DNA of 6,574 nucleotides from NCBI GenBank assembly GCA_023336765.1, contig JAMBLL010000177.1, positions 1 to 6,574 on the forward strand, read 5' to 3'. The notes beneath the pieces were generated by a model. That model was given only the letters and a program-made list of their open reading frames with translations. It had not been told where the DNA came from and did no database searches. Of the stretch, positions 1 to 5,814 are shown one piece after another (positions within the stretch are counted from its first letter, which is position 1; each line of letters begins with the position of its first letter). Origin of the DNA: Actinomycetes bacterium (GTDB lineage: Bacteria > Actinomycetota > Acidimicrobiia > Spongiisociales > UBA5794). The position numbers and the translations under genes are program-made.

Positions 1-1703
1 CAGGCCTCAGTGGCACCTTCGTTGTTCTCGACACCCCCACGGTCGTGCGCCATGTGCATGAAGTGGTCGACATCGCCAACGTCAGTGGTGACAAGACTCG
101 TACCGATGGCCGCTATGAACGCAGCTGTCACACCGTAAAGCGCTGGATTCACCAGCACCGGGAGGAACAAGAACTCGTCAACCTCGGCGAACCGGAGGAA
201 GGTGAACAGGAGCGAGACGACAAGACCTACCACGAATCCGGCGACCGCGCCCTGTCTCGTGAAGCGAGTCCACCACACCGTCAGCAGCAGCACGGGCGCG
301 AACGTGCTGGCGGCGATACCGAAGGCCATGCCCACGAGTTGGGCCACGTTCTGTTCCTTAAGCCAGATCGCCAACAGCACCGCGAAGACCGTCAGCACGA
401 TGCCGGCGACCCGCGCAACCAGCAGCCGCTGGCGTTCCGAGGACTCGGGTCGCAGCAGGACGGTGTAGCCATCGTGTGCAACCGTCGTCGTCATCTGGAT
501 GAGCAGGCCCACTGCCGAACTGAGGATGGCAGCCATGGCGCCAGCGAGCACGATGCCCAGAAATACGTCACCACCGATCGAGTCACGGCCACCGAGCAAA
601 GCTCCGAGCTCGGCCACCGCAGTGTTCGTGGCCTTGCCGATCTCGCCCTGGTTGATGAGGTCGGCGAGCATCGGGTACAGAAGCATCATCGCGGCCAGGC
701 CCACGAACAGAGTCATCGTGTAGAAGATGGCCAGACTGACGATGGTGAACTCGGTCGACTTCCGGGCCGCCGTCGCGTCCTTCACGGTGTACAGCCGGAT
801 GAGCACGTGGGGCAAGCCGACCACTCCAAGGAACAGGCCCAAGACCAAGCTCAGCTGGTTGGCCAGATCCTTGACGTTGACACCGGGCGTCATCGCTTTC
901 GGTGCCTCGGGCAGGATCTCGGTTGTGGACTTGGCGGCCTCGAGGGCTTCCTCGCCGCTGCTATCGACCGCGTAGTCGGCCAGGATCTGGCCGGCGGCCC
1001 CCTCGTCCACGAGTACCCGCGGAGGGACCACATTGTCCGCCTCCGTGAGGATGTTGAGCGGGTTCCAGTCGAAGTACATGGCCATGGAGAGCACGAGGAG
1101 CAGAACCATGGCACCGAAGATGATGATGCCCTGGAAGGCCTGGTTGTATGACGTGCCGCGCATGCCCCCGAGCACGACGATGACGGCCGTGAAGCCACCA
1201 GCGATGCAGACCCAGAAGACGTACGAGGCGGCCGAGCCAATGGCATCGAGGGGAATGAGCAGGTTGAAGAGGTGCCCGGCGCCCACCAACTGCGGCACCA
1301 GGTAGATGGTGCCGATAATGACACCGGTGACGATCGTGAGGAAGCGGATCTCGCGGCCCGAGAACCGTTCCTGGAGCGCATCCGCAACGGTGTACTTGCC
1401 CGAACGTCGCAGAGGGCTGGCGATAGTAAGCACAACCACGACCCAGCCGGCGAAGAAGCCGAGCGCCAGCCACCAGTTGTCGATGCCGAAGAGGGCGATC
1501 GCGCCAGCCACGCCGAGGAAGCTGGCAGCACTGGCGTAATTGCTGAACATCGCCAAGCCGTTGAGCTTCCAGGGGATCTGTCCGTCCGCCACGTAGAACT
1601 CGGCGGTGGTGTTGGTCCAGCGGCGGCTGTACCAGCCGATGCCGAAGAAGGTGGCCATGCCCGCAATGAGGATCAGGAGAGCGATGATGTTGAGGTCATC
1701 CAT
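1..1703 (-). CDS. Sodium:solute symporter, ActP/MctC acetate-monocarboxylate type (3' end cut by window edge)
   Basis: This integral membrane protein probably uses the sodium or proton gradient to import acetate or another short monocarboxylate. The frame is open for 567 codons from ATG 1703 to the left edge with no stop seen; the visible C-terminus is already polar, so little is probably missing. It is rich in hydrophobic helices. Visible family marks are the ASAASFLG stretch near residue 57 (unwound first core helix), VVLGGMRGTSYNQAFQ near 176-191, and AGAMAAILSSAVGLL near 387-401 followed by TTTVAHDG, the SSS-family signature with its serine pair. Residues about 211-278 form a long polar, acidic insertion between helices, larger than in E. 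coli ActP. The ribosome site GAGGG overlaps the end of the upstream DUF485 gene, whose stop is 3 bp away, so the two are co-translated. Family is confident; substrate is inferred from the DUF485 partner and from ActP/MctC resemblance. Confidence 0.92.
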   Translation of the reverse strand, partial: MDDLNIIALLILIAGMATFFGIGWYSRRWTNTTAEFYVADGQIPWKLNGLAMFSNYASAASFLGVAGAIALFGIDNWWLALGFFAGWVVVVLTIASPLRRSGKYTVADALQERFSGREIRFLTIVTGVIIGTIYLVPQLVGAGHLFNLLIPLDAIGSAASYVFWVCIAGGFTAVIVVLGGMRGTSYNQAFQGIIIFGAMVLLLVLSMAMYFDWNPLNILTEADNVVPPRVLVDEGAAGQILADYAVDSSGEEALEAAKSTTEILPEAPKAMTPGVNVKDLANQLSLVLGLFLGVVGLPHVLIRLYTVKDATAARKSTEFTIVSLAIFYTMTLFVGLAAMMLLYPMLADLINQGEIGKATNTAVAELGALLGGRDSIGGDVFLGIVLAGAMAAILSSAVGLLIQMTTTVAHDGYTVLLRPESSERQRLLVARVAGIVLTVFAVLLAIWLKEQNVAQLVGMAFGIAASTFAPVLLLTVWWTRFTRQGAVAGFVVGLVVSLLFTFLRFAEVDEFLFLPVLVNPALYGVTAAFIAAIGTSLVTTDVGDVDHFMHMAHDRGGVENNEGATEA

Positions 1704-1706
1704 GTC

Positions 1707-1961
1707 CTAGCCCTCGATCTTCGAGAGGTAGATGCGCGTGATGACCAGACCAGAGATGATGACGCCGATGCCGAGAACAAACCCGAGCGGCAGGCCGCCG
1801 AAGACCTCGGTGGCTGCCAAGTCAGCGAACTCGGCCGAGGTCAGGATGGCCACCCCGAAGTAGATGATCGCAAAGACGGCCAAGAGTCCCCAGGCCCACT
1901 TGGCGCGCAATGTACTCAACGGTGACCAATGTTGGTCGTCAGTCGAGTTCGAACCGGGCAC
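1707..1961 (-). CDS. DUF485-family small membrane protein (YjcH-like), partner of the symporter
   Basis: This 84-residue protein has two predicted membrane helices (about 22-41 and 56-78) joined by a short loop containing FADLAATEVFGGLPLG, and ends in a basic RIYLSKIEG tail. The GGLPLGFVLGIGVIISG segment matches the second-helix pattern of DUF485 proteins such as YjcH, encoded beside ActP in many bacteria; their molecular role is not settled. DUF4212, the small subunit of another SSS subfamily, is the alternative. I chose the GTG at 1961 because a GAGGAG ribosome site (1974-1969) sits 7 bases upstream and the protein then starts just before the conserved-looking WSPLSTLRAKW. A longer GTG start at 2018 is in frame, has GAGGG 4 bases upstream, and would add 19 residues. 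The stop lies 3 bp before the symporter ATG, so this is an operon. Confidence 0.82.
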   Translation of the reverse strand: MPGSNSTDDQHWSPLSTLRAKWAWGLLAVFAIIYFGVAILTSAEFADLAATEVFGGLPLGFVLGIGVIISGLVITRIYLSKIEG

Positions 1962-1968
1962 GGTGGCA

Positions 1969-1988
1969 CTCCTCGCACACACGAGGAG
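1969..1988 (-). promoter_or_regulatory. Hairpin that covers the ribosome binding site of the DUF485 gene
   Basis: On the minus strand CTCCTCG (1988-1982) and CGAGGAG (1975-1969) form a perfect 7-bp stem around the 6-base loop TGTGTG. The 3' arm contains the whole GAGGAG ribosome site for the GTG at 1961, and the 5' arm is an anti-Shine-Dalgarno sequence. In mRNA this stem would hide the site and could limit or condition translation of the operon. The structure is seen directly; regulation is inference, and it would not apply if translation starts at 2018. Confidence 0.45.
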
Positions 1989-2033
1989 CACGGCTGGGAT
2001 GACCCGATTTGGGGCCACAAGACCCTCACTCGA

Positions 2034-2043
2034 ATCCTAGGAT
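2034..2043 (-). promoter_or_regulatory. Possible promoter or operator region of the DUF485-symporter operon
   Basis: The perfect 10-bp palindrome ATCCTAGGAT lies about 75 bp upstream of the GTG at 1961. On the minus strand it contains TATCCT and TAGGAT, either of which could serve as an actinobacterial -10 box (TAnnnT), but I find no convincing -35 at 16-18 bp. It could equally be a repressor site. Confidence 0.2.
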
Positions 2044-2163
2044 ACCACCCTTGACACCCACCACGGAGCCCCGTCCATATCCGGCGGGCACATGATGTGT
2101 GTGATGTTTCACGCTCCGGTCGGGTGGTAGTTCACCGGACCTGTGCGGCGTCTGACGCAACGC

Positions 2164-2199
2164 GCGGCGAGACCCCGGTCATAACCAGGGTCCCGCCGC
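2164..2199 (-). terminator. Strong hairpin between the NHL gene and the symporter operon
   Basis: Arms 2164-2178 and 2185-2199 pair over 15 bp with two mismatches around the 6-base loop TCATAA. It lies about 70 bp downstream of the NHL-gene stop and upstream of the symporter operon. No T-run follows on the minus strand, which is usual for high-GC hairpin terminators. Orientation is inferred from the flanking genes. Confidence 0.5.
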
Positions 2200-2210
2200 T
2201 CTCTCTCCGT

Positions 2211-2241
2211 GGCGCTGAAGGTATCCGAACCCTTGGGCGCC
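2211..2241 (-). terminator. First of two tandem hairpins after the NHL gene
   Basis: GGCGC (2211-2215) pairs with GCGCC (2237-2241) and AAGG (2218-2221) with CCTT (2231-2234), with a 2x2 internal loop and a 9-base apical loop. It begins 27 bp after the NHL-gene stop, so together with the hairpin at 2164-2199 it makes a double barrier to transcription into the symporter operon. There is no T-tract, so this is a structural call only. Confidence 0.4.
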
Positions 2242-2268
2242 AACCGTTGAGGGATGACGACTCGACGT

Positions 2269-3279
2269 CTAGGGAAGCGGCATCCCAGGCACGCCTACGT
2301 CAATAGCCACGAGAGCTGGACCGATTCCGGTGCCGATCTCTGGTACGAGCGCCAGGTTGACGGCGTACAAGGTCTGCTTCATGCCAGCACCGGTACCGAA
2401 CGCCAAGCTCGACGGAAGATCCAGGAAGTCACCCGCCCCTGTGGCGATGGTGTCGATCGAACCGTCTGGGTTGACCCGCTTGATGGCGCTCAGGCCGATA
2501 ACCGCCACATAGATGCCGCCATGGACGTCGACGGCGATCCCATCGGGAATGAACAGCTCAAAACCCTGTGCCAGCGTTGAGATGTCGCCGGCGCTTCCGT
2601 CCTTGAGCACAGGTATGGACATGAGGGAGAACTTTTCGCTGTTGGCCACGTAGACGGTGTCTTGACGGAAGGCGATTCCGTTGGCTCCGACCGCTCCTGG
2701 GCCGAGCGCCCCTGTCCCGCCGAGGAATGTGCTCTCGACCCACTTCTCCACTGTGCCGTCTCGTCCGATCCGGTAGATAGCGCCCAGGAGGTCTGGGGCA
2801 ACGCCACCACTGATAGAGTCGGTGACATAGAGATTGCCCTTCTTGTCGAACGCCAGACTGTTGGGGAACGTCATCTGGTCAGTGCCAGGAATAAGAGACT
2901 CTGCTCCAGTCTTGCGATCGAACTTCCACACTCCGGTGGACCCGGTCGACTGCGCGGCGGCGTACACGTTGCCCTGCGCGTCAACGGCCAAGCCCAGAAG
3001 CCCAGCACCTTCACCCGTCCAGCCCGGAATCGATCCGAACACCTCGTAGTCACTCGAGCCTGGCGCGAACTTCAGTAACTGCCCGAGCGGAGCCAGGGAG
3101 ACGAACACGTTCCCGGTTTTGTCGACGGCAACACCTTCTGAAAGCTCGCCATCCCCAGCGTCAAAGGTAGTCACCAACTCGGCGTGTCCGGCAGCCCCAG
3201 CGGTAGCCACCGGCACCACAAGCGCCGCTACAACCAACAGCGCCGTGGTCAAAGCGATCCGACGTTTTCTCCCCCACAT
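2269..3279 (-). CDS. Secreted NHL-repeat / SMP-30-like six-bladed beta-propeller protein
   Basis: This 336-residue protein begins with a classical signal peptide: basic MWGRKRR, a hydrophobic core to about residue 22, and small residues near 25-30 for signal peptidase I, with no lipobox cysteine. The mature part is made of about six repeats of the NHL type, each with a G(I/V/L)A(V/F)D..GN(V/L)(Y/F)V core: near residues 49, 96, 141, 200, 247 and 291. That is enough for a closed propeller. Such domains bind ligands or, in SMP-30/gluconolactonase relatives, hydrolyse lactones; I see no clear metal-binding set that would prove an enzyme. The ATG at 3279 is preferred over in-frame starts up to 3372 because AGGGGG lies 5 bases upstream and the signal peptide starts there. 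It is probably monocistronic, with tandem hairpins downstream. The fold is well supported; the function is unknown. Confidence 0.85.
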   Translation of the reverse strand: MWGRKRRIALTTALLVVAALVVPVATAGAAGHAELVTTFDAGDGELSEGVAVDKTGNVFVSLAPLGQLLKFAPGSSDYEVFGSIPGWTGEGAGLLGLAVDAQGNVYAAAQSTGSTGVWKFDRKTGAESLIPGTDQMTFPNSLAFDKKGNLYVTDSISGGVAPDLLGAIYRIGRDGTVEKWVESTFLGGTGALGPGAVGANGIAFRQDTVYVANSEKFSLMSIPVLKDGSAGDISTLAQGFELFIPDGIAVDVHGGIYVAVIGLSAIKRVNPDGSIDTIATGAGDFLDLPSSLAFGTGAGMKQTLYAVNLALVPEIGTGIGPALVAIDVGVPGMPLP

Positions 3280-3313
3280 ACGATCCCCCTTGTCTGTCCT
3301 GTATGCGAACCTA

Positions 3314-3324
3314 CACCTCAGGTG
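3314..3324. promoter_or_regulatory. Palindrome upstream of the NHL gene, possible operator
   Basis: CACCTCAGGTG is a perfect 5-1-5 palindrome centred 40 bp upstream of the NHL-gene ATG, where a promoter would lie. On the minus strand TAGGTT directly downstream (3313-3308) could be a -10 box, but no good -35 is visible. Confidence 0.25.
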
Positions 3325-3641
3325 CGTACGGTGCGAGAATTCTTCTGCAGGCAGGTACATCACGGGATTCACCGGAACGTTGACCCGAACGAATCACGCC
3401 AGAAGTGGTGGAACCCGGTCGATGGCTGAGATTTCAACACTTCACTCCTTGTGGTGCTGAGAGGATTCGAGCCACTGACCTATCGACGGCGAGCTGGGAC
3501 CGCGAACGTAGCAGCGCCAGATGCAGACGAACCCGTGGTGAGCAACACAGCAAAGGGGTCACGGAGCCTGAGCAGTCCTGAACCAGGAGATAACCAAGAA
3601 GCTCTGGTTGAACTCCGTGCCAGTTGAGCGTTCCAGACGAG
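3325..3641. other. Gene-free stretch between the NHL gene and the tRNA-fragment array
   Basis: No coding frame here shows actinobacterial codon bias, a ribosome site or a recognisable motif. The stretch holds the far upstream region of the NHL gene (to about 3430) and a weak tRNA T-arm-like segment (3452-3476). I see nothing else. It probably marks the boundary between the conserved chromosome on the left and accessory DNA on the right. Confidence 0.5.
3452..3476 (-). other. Degenerate tRNA T-arm / acceptor-like fragment
   Basis: Read on the minus strand, AGTGG, a loop CTCGAAT and CCTCT form a T-arm with one mismatch. CAGCACC and then A follow, as in a tRNA 3' end. It is not the Arg(ACG) sequence repeated further right. 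With one T-stem mismatch and no visible 5' half it may be a decayed attachment-site scar of another tRNA, or chance. Confidence 0.25.
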
Positions 3642-3668
3642 TGGAGCCCTTGCGCTGCAAGGGCTCCA
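3642..3668 (-). terminator. Perfect hairpin downstream of tRNA fragment 1 (likely original tRNA terminator)
   Basis: TGGAGCCCTTGC (3642-3653) and GCAAGGGCTCCA (3657-3668) form a perfect 12-bp stem with a 3-base loop. In tRNA orientation (minus strand) it starts 4 bp after the 3' end of the first tRNA-Arg fragment, where tRNA genes commonly have their terminator. Neither of the other two fragments has a comparable perfect stem this close. This suggests that fragment 1 is the original, displaced 3' end of the gene. Confidence 0.55.
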
Positions 3669-3672
3669 GCAG

Positions 3673-3715
3673 CACGCCCGGGGAGGGACTCGAACCCCCA
3701 ACCTTCTAAGCCGTA
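3673..3715 (-). repeat. tRNA-Arg(ACG)-like 3' half, copy 1 (attachment-site scar)
   Basis: The minus strand reads anticodon-loop remnant CTACGG, then AGAAGG, a T-arm with loop TTCGAGT, and an acceptor-like GGGCGTG. It matches copy 3 at 6533-6574 apart from two inserted Gs at the T-stem/acceptor junction (one of the G run at 3680-3683) and about three changes in the anticodon region. The sequence before it does not complete an anticodon stem or D-arm, so this is only a 3' half. Such halves are left when an integrase crosses over in the anticodon loop. Confidence 0.7.
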
Positions 3716-3729
3716 GATCTTTGAGCAGC

Positions 3730-3781
3730 GTCCACGCTCGTCCGTAGCTGTCCGCACCGGCTGGCTCCCGAATTGGCTCTC
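3730..3781. repeat. Arm-type-like short repeats beside tRNA fragment 1
   Basis: There are three consecutive 10-bp units beginning GTCC at 3730, 3740 and 3750. They are followed by CTGGCTCCC (3761-3769) and TTGGCTCTC (3773-3781), whose starts are 12 bp apart. The same units, order and spacing occur beside tRNA fragment 2 (5674-5725). Helically phased direct repeats at a fixed distance from a tRNA core are what arm-type sites of tyrosine integrases look like. Confidence 0.5.
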
Positions 3782-3782
3782 G

Positions 3783-4091
3783 CAACCCGAGACAGGTCAT
3801 TCCGATCCCGGCGTGGGATGCGTTTCCGGATTGGGGGCAACGGCGGGCTGGAAAGCGCGGGGACTTGAATCATCCGGTCGGGGGATCTGGTAGAGGCACG
3901 AATCTGGCTGCCCATTGCAGACAGGAGCCTCTCACAACACGCTCCTAGAGCCAGCACAGGAGGTCCCTCGAACTTCAACACGGTCGATGGGCGACGCTTC
4001 CGGGGTATCTTCAGGGCGTCGAAGGCGGATCGGCACACGTGGACATCACCGCCCCTGGACGTCACACAGCCACGCTGACGCGGAGCCGCCG
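3783..4091. other. Gene-free leader region of the MFS gene
   Basis: There is no credible gene here. The MFS reading frame stays open upstream to 3915, but that extension lacks a ribosome site and hydrophobic character. A TATCTT at 4006-4011 could be a -10 box about 80 bp before the MFS start; the matching -35 is poor. I see no operator or terminator. Confidence 0.4.
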
Positions 4092-5354
4092 ATGAGTATC
4101 GATTTCTTCACCAGACACAAGACATTCTTCGGTTGGCGCATGGTTGCGTTTGCCGCCATCACTGGGGCGATGACCGGGCCGGGTCAGACCATCGGTGTCA
4201 GTGTCTTCATCGACCACTTCATCGACGATCTCGGGATCAGCCGATCTGAGGTGTCAACGGCGTACCTCGTCGGGACCCTCGGAGCTGCGCTGGTGCTGCC
4301 TCTCATTGGCAATCGCATCGACCGCATCGGCGTACGGCGGGCCATGACGATGATCGCCATCGCTTTCGGCATAGCGCTCGTCGGCATGGCTGGGGTTGAC
4401 GGACTGATTGCCCTGGTGGTCGGGTTCTTCGCCATACGCCTCTTTGGACAGGGATCGCTCTCGTTGGCCAGCACACTGGCGGTCACGCATTGGTTCGACC
4501 GAAAGCGCGGCCTGGCGCTCGGGATCATGGCAACGGCCATGGGCATCCTGATGAGTCTCGTACCGGTACTCCTGAACGTTGTTATCGAGGCATACAGTTG
4601 GCGTACGGCGTGGATCGTCGCAGCGGTACTGGTATGGGTAATCGTGATCCCGATCGCCCAGTGGGGTCTCATCGACCGCCCGTCGGACGTCGGCCAGTAT
4701 CCCGACGGTGTGGCACCAAACGCCGATGACGAATCGACGGTCGTTGTTGCGCCGTCGGCAACGCGCGGAGAAGCGATCAAGACCTCCCGATTCTGGATCG
4801 TTGTAGTTTCCTCATCAACCGTCGGCCTGCTGTCGACCGCGTTGAACTTTCATCAGATCTCGATGCTCGGGGATGCCGGACTGAGCGCGACCGAGGCGGC
4901 GGCGATGTTCCTCCCGCAGGTCATCGGGGCGGCTGTTTCGGGCGTGATCTTTGGGTATCTGGCCGACCGGCTCCCGGGACGCGTTCTCATCCCTATGGCA
5001 ATGGGCATCCTCGCAGTGAGCCTCCTGCTCACACTCGTGCTCGCACCAGGAACCACTGTCATCCTCTACGCCATCAGCCTCGGCGCAGCCGGCGGTTCAT
5101 CCCGCACCGTGACCTCGACACTTCTCCCCCGATGGTTCGGTGTTGGCCACATAGGCGCGATCCAGGGCACGGCGACCCTCGTCGGAGTGGCATCGACAGC
5201 GCTTGGTCCTGTGATGTTCTCGATCGCCAAGGATGTCACCGGCAGCTACGGGGTTGCGGCTGCATGGTTTGCGCTGATTCCCGTTGCAGTGGCCATCGTC
5301 GCCACAACAATGAAGCCAGTGTCGCTCGATACACGACACGCCGATGCCGCATAA
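4092..5354 (+). CDS. MFS transporter, monocarboxylate / oxalate-formate antiporter-like
   Basis: This 420-residue inner-membrane carrier has 12 predicted helices in two halves split by a polar loop at about residues 194-230. Family marks are GWRMV at 14-18 opening helix 1, motif A as GNRIDRIGVRR at 73-83, the RLFGQGS segment at 116-122 like motif B, RGLALG at 139-144, the RPSDVGQYPDG sequence at 196-206 that follows helix 6 in bacterial MCT/OFA-type porters, and a second motif-A-like GYLADRLPGR at 288-297. These point to a carrier of small organic anions; the substrate is unknown. The ATG at 4092 has GGAG 6 bases upstream (4082-4085) and starts the protein just before the amphipathic lead of helix 1; a longer start at 3915 would add a non-hydrophobic tail. 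It is monocistronic with a hairpin 11 bp after the stop, and is the only intact cargo gene between tRNA fragments 1 and 2. Confidence 0.88.
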   Translation: MSIDFFTRHKTFFGWRMVAFAAITGAMTGPGQTIGVSVFIDHFIDDLGISRSEVSTAYLVGTLGAALVLPLIGNRIDRIGVRRAMTMIAIAFGIALVGMAGVDGLIALVVGFFAIRLFGQGSLSLASTLAVTHWFDRKRGLALGIMATAMGILMSLVPVLLNVVIEAYSWRTAWIVAAVLVWVIVIPIAQWGLIDRPSDVGQYPDGVAPNADDESTVVVAPSATRGEAIKTSRFWIVVVSSSTVGLLSTALNFHQISMLGDAGLSATEAAAMFLPQVIGAAVSGVIFGYLADRLPGRVLIPMAMGILAVSLLLTLVLAPGTTVILYAISLGAAGGSSRTVTSTLLPRWFGVGHIGAIQGTATLVGVASTALGPVMFSIAKDVTGSYGVAAAWFALIPVAVAIVATTMKPVSLDTRHADAA

Positions 5355-5365
5355 CTCCCGACCCG

Positions 5366-5396
5366 CGTAGGGTGAGGCTCACGGCCTACGGCCTTT
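5366..5396 (+). terminator. Terminator of the MFS gene
   Basis: CGTAGG (5366-5371) pairs with CCTACG (5385-5390) and the inner GTGA (5372-5375) with TCAC (5379-5382), leaving a GG bulge and a 3-base loop. GCCTTT follows directly. It begins 11 bp after the MFS stop. Flanking AACTC and GAGTT could extend the structure. Confidence 0.6.
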
Positions 5397-5500
5397 GCTG
5401 CGCGTGAGTTCGGGCACGGTCCGACTGTCCAGTTTCAAGAATGTCCCTACGTCATACGCCAGATTGCGCCCCGGGGGACCTGGGGAGTCGGGGGTCAATA

Positions 5501-5590
5501 CTGGCGATCGCTGTCGGTGAGGCCGGTTCGGCCAACGAGACCTGGGCATCCGTCTGGTTGATGGAACGAGTTCGTTTCGCCAACCCATGA
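5501..5590 (+). pseudogene. C-terminal remnant of a Doc toxin gene
   Basis: This frame gives 29 residues plus stop: LAIAVGEAGSANETW, then ASVWLMERVRFANP. It aligns with the last residues of the Doc gene at 6015-6423 (LVIAAGEVDETW, then TAAWLRERVRFANRS) with a two-residue gap. The DNA just after both stops also shares a GGTGGACCG motif, so homology extends past the gene. The catalytic Fic motif and everything before it are missing, and no start codon or antitoxin lies upstream. Like the larger Doc gene, it sits immediately left of a tRNA-Arg 3' half. It is a truncated relic of a second RHH-Doc unit; the upstream break point, somewhere in 5400-5500, is unclear. Confidence 0.72.
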
Positions 5591-5618
5591 GTCCCTCGCG
5601 GTGGACCGGATTGCTCGG

Positions 5619-5661
5619 CACGTCCGGAGGGATTTGAACGCCCAACCTTCTGATCCGTAAA
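5619..5661 (-). repeat. tRNA-Arg(ACG)-like 3' half, copy 2 (attachment-site scar)
   Basis: The minus strand reads TTTACGGATCAGAAGG, a T-arm with loop TTCAAAT, and acceptor-like CGGACGT. It differs from copy 3 at about four of 42 positions. One change (G to C at the T-stem, from the plus-strand G at 5640) breaks T-stem pairing, so it is not under tRNA selection. The preceding GGAGA cannot pair with TCAGA to form an anticodon stem, so the 5' half is absent. Confidence 0.78.
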
Positions 5662-5673
5662 TCTCCAAGCGGT

Positions 5674-5725
5674 GTCCACAGCCGTCCACAGCCGTCCACA
5701 GCAGTTGGCTCCCAGATTGGCTCCC
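5674..5725. repeat. Arm-type-like short repeats beside tRNA fragment 2
   Basis: Three tandem 10-bp units of GTCCACAGCC (5674-5703; the last ends in A) are followed by TTGGCTCCC at 5705-5713 and again at 5717-5725, starts 12 bp apart. The layout equals that at 3730-3781, but the units here are nearly identical to each other, whereas those beside fragment 1 have diverged. This fits a younger insertion. Confidence 0.55.
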
Positions 5726-5796
5726 GCGACAAGGACGCTGTGGCCCTGACGACATCCACGATCCCGGTCAATGGTCTCGTTATCTCGATGTCGTGA

Positions 5797-5814
5797 TGTC
5801 ATGAGTGCATGACA
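5797..5814 (+). promoter_or_regulatory. Palindromic operator candidate over the antitoxin start codon
   Basis: TGTCATG (5797-5803) and CATGACA (5808-5814) form a perfect 7-bp inverted repeat with a 4-base spacer, and the ATG of the antitoxin (5809) lies in the right arm. Just upstream GATGTCGT and GATGTCAT make an 8-bp direct repeat. TTATCT at 5780-5785 is a possible -10. RHH antitoxins usually repress their own promoter at such sites. Confidence 0.5.

Larger units (their letters stand above)
3673..5661. mobile_element. Putative integrase-less genomic element 1 (MFS transporter cargo)
   Basis: The segment is bounded by two direct copies of the tRNA-Arg 3' half. Just inside the left boundary are short repeats resembling integrase arm sites (3730-3781), and just inside the right one is a Doc C-terminal stub. 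The only intact gene is an MFS transporter. No recombinase, relaxase or replication gene is present, so it could move only with an integrase supplied in trans, as proposed for cis-mobilizable elements (CIMEs), or it is a decayed remnant. The boundaries are inferred. Confidence 0.5.

Noticed and set aside
45..1151. Long plus-strand open frame (368 codons)
   Set aside because: It is antisense to the symporter. Its product is rich in R, H, D, E and Q without any fold pattern, as expected for the reverse complement of a high-GC membrane-protein gene.
890..1666. Minus-strand open frame of 258 codons inside the symporter
   Set aside because: It is an alternative frame of the same strand, S/R/P/A-rich and without motifs; the symporter frame through the same bases has clear family motifs.
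1272..1925. Plus-strand open frame of 217 codons over the operon
   Set aside because: It is antisense to two convincing genes, and its composition (E, D, R, G) is that of a shadow frame.
2097..2580. Two small plus-strand frames after a TTGACA-like box at 2051
   Set aside because: Neither has a ribosome site, and they run through the tandem hairpins and into the antisense of the NHL gene. The TTGACA has no -10 at a workable spacing.
3434..3800. Minus-strand frames ending in sequences such as RRLGVRVPP or GWGFESL
   Set aside because: These peptides are translations of the tRNA 3' half and its neighbouring repeats. Similar peptides at 5379-5820 arise from the second copy, so the similarity is due to DNA repeats, not protein conservation.
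3915..4091. Extended N-terminus for the MFS transporter
   Set aside because: It would add 59 polar residues before the first helix, with no ribosome site at 3915, while the ATG at 4092 has a well-placed GGAG.
4184..4780. Minus-strand frame of 198 codons
   Set aside because: It is antisense to the MFS gene and made of T/S/R/M-rich sequence without structure.
5674..5703. CRISPR-like array
   Set aside because: The three 10-bp units are directly adjacent, without spacers, and far too short for CRISPR repeats.
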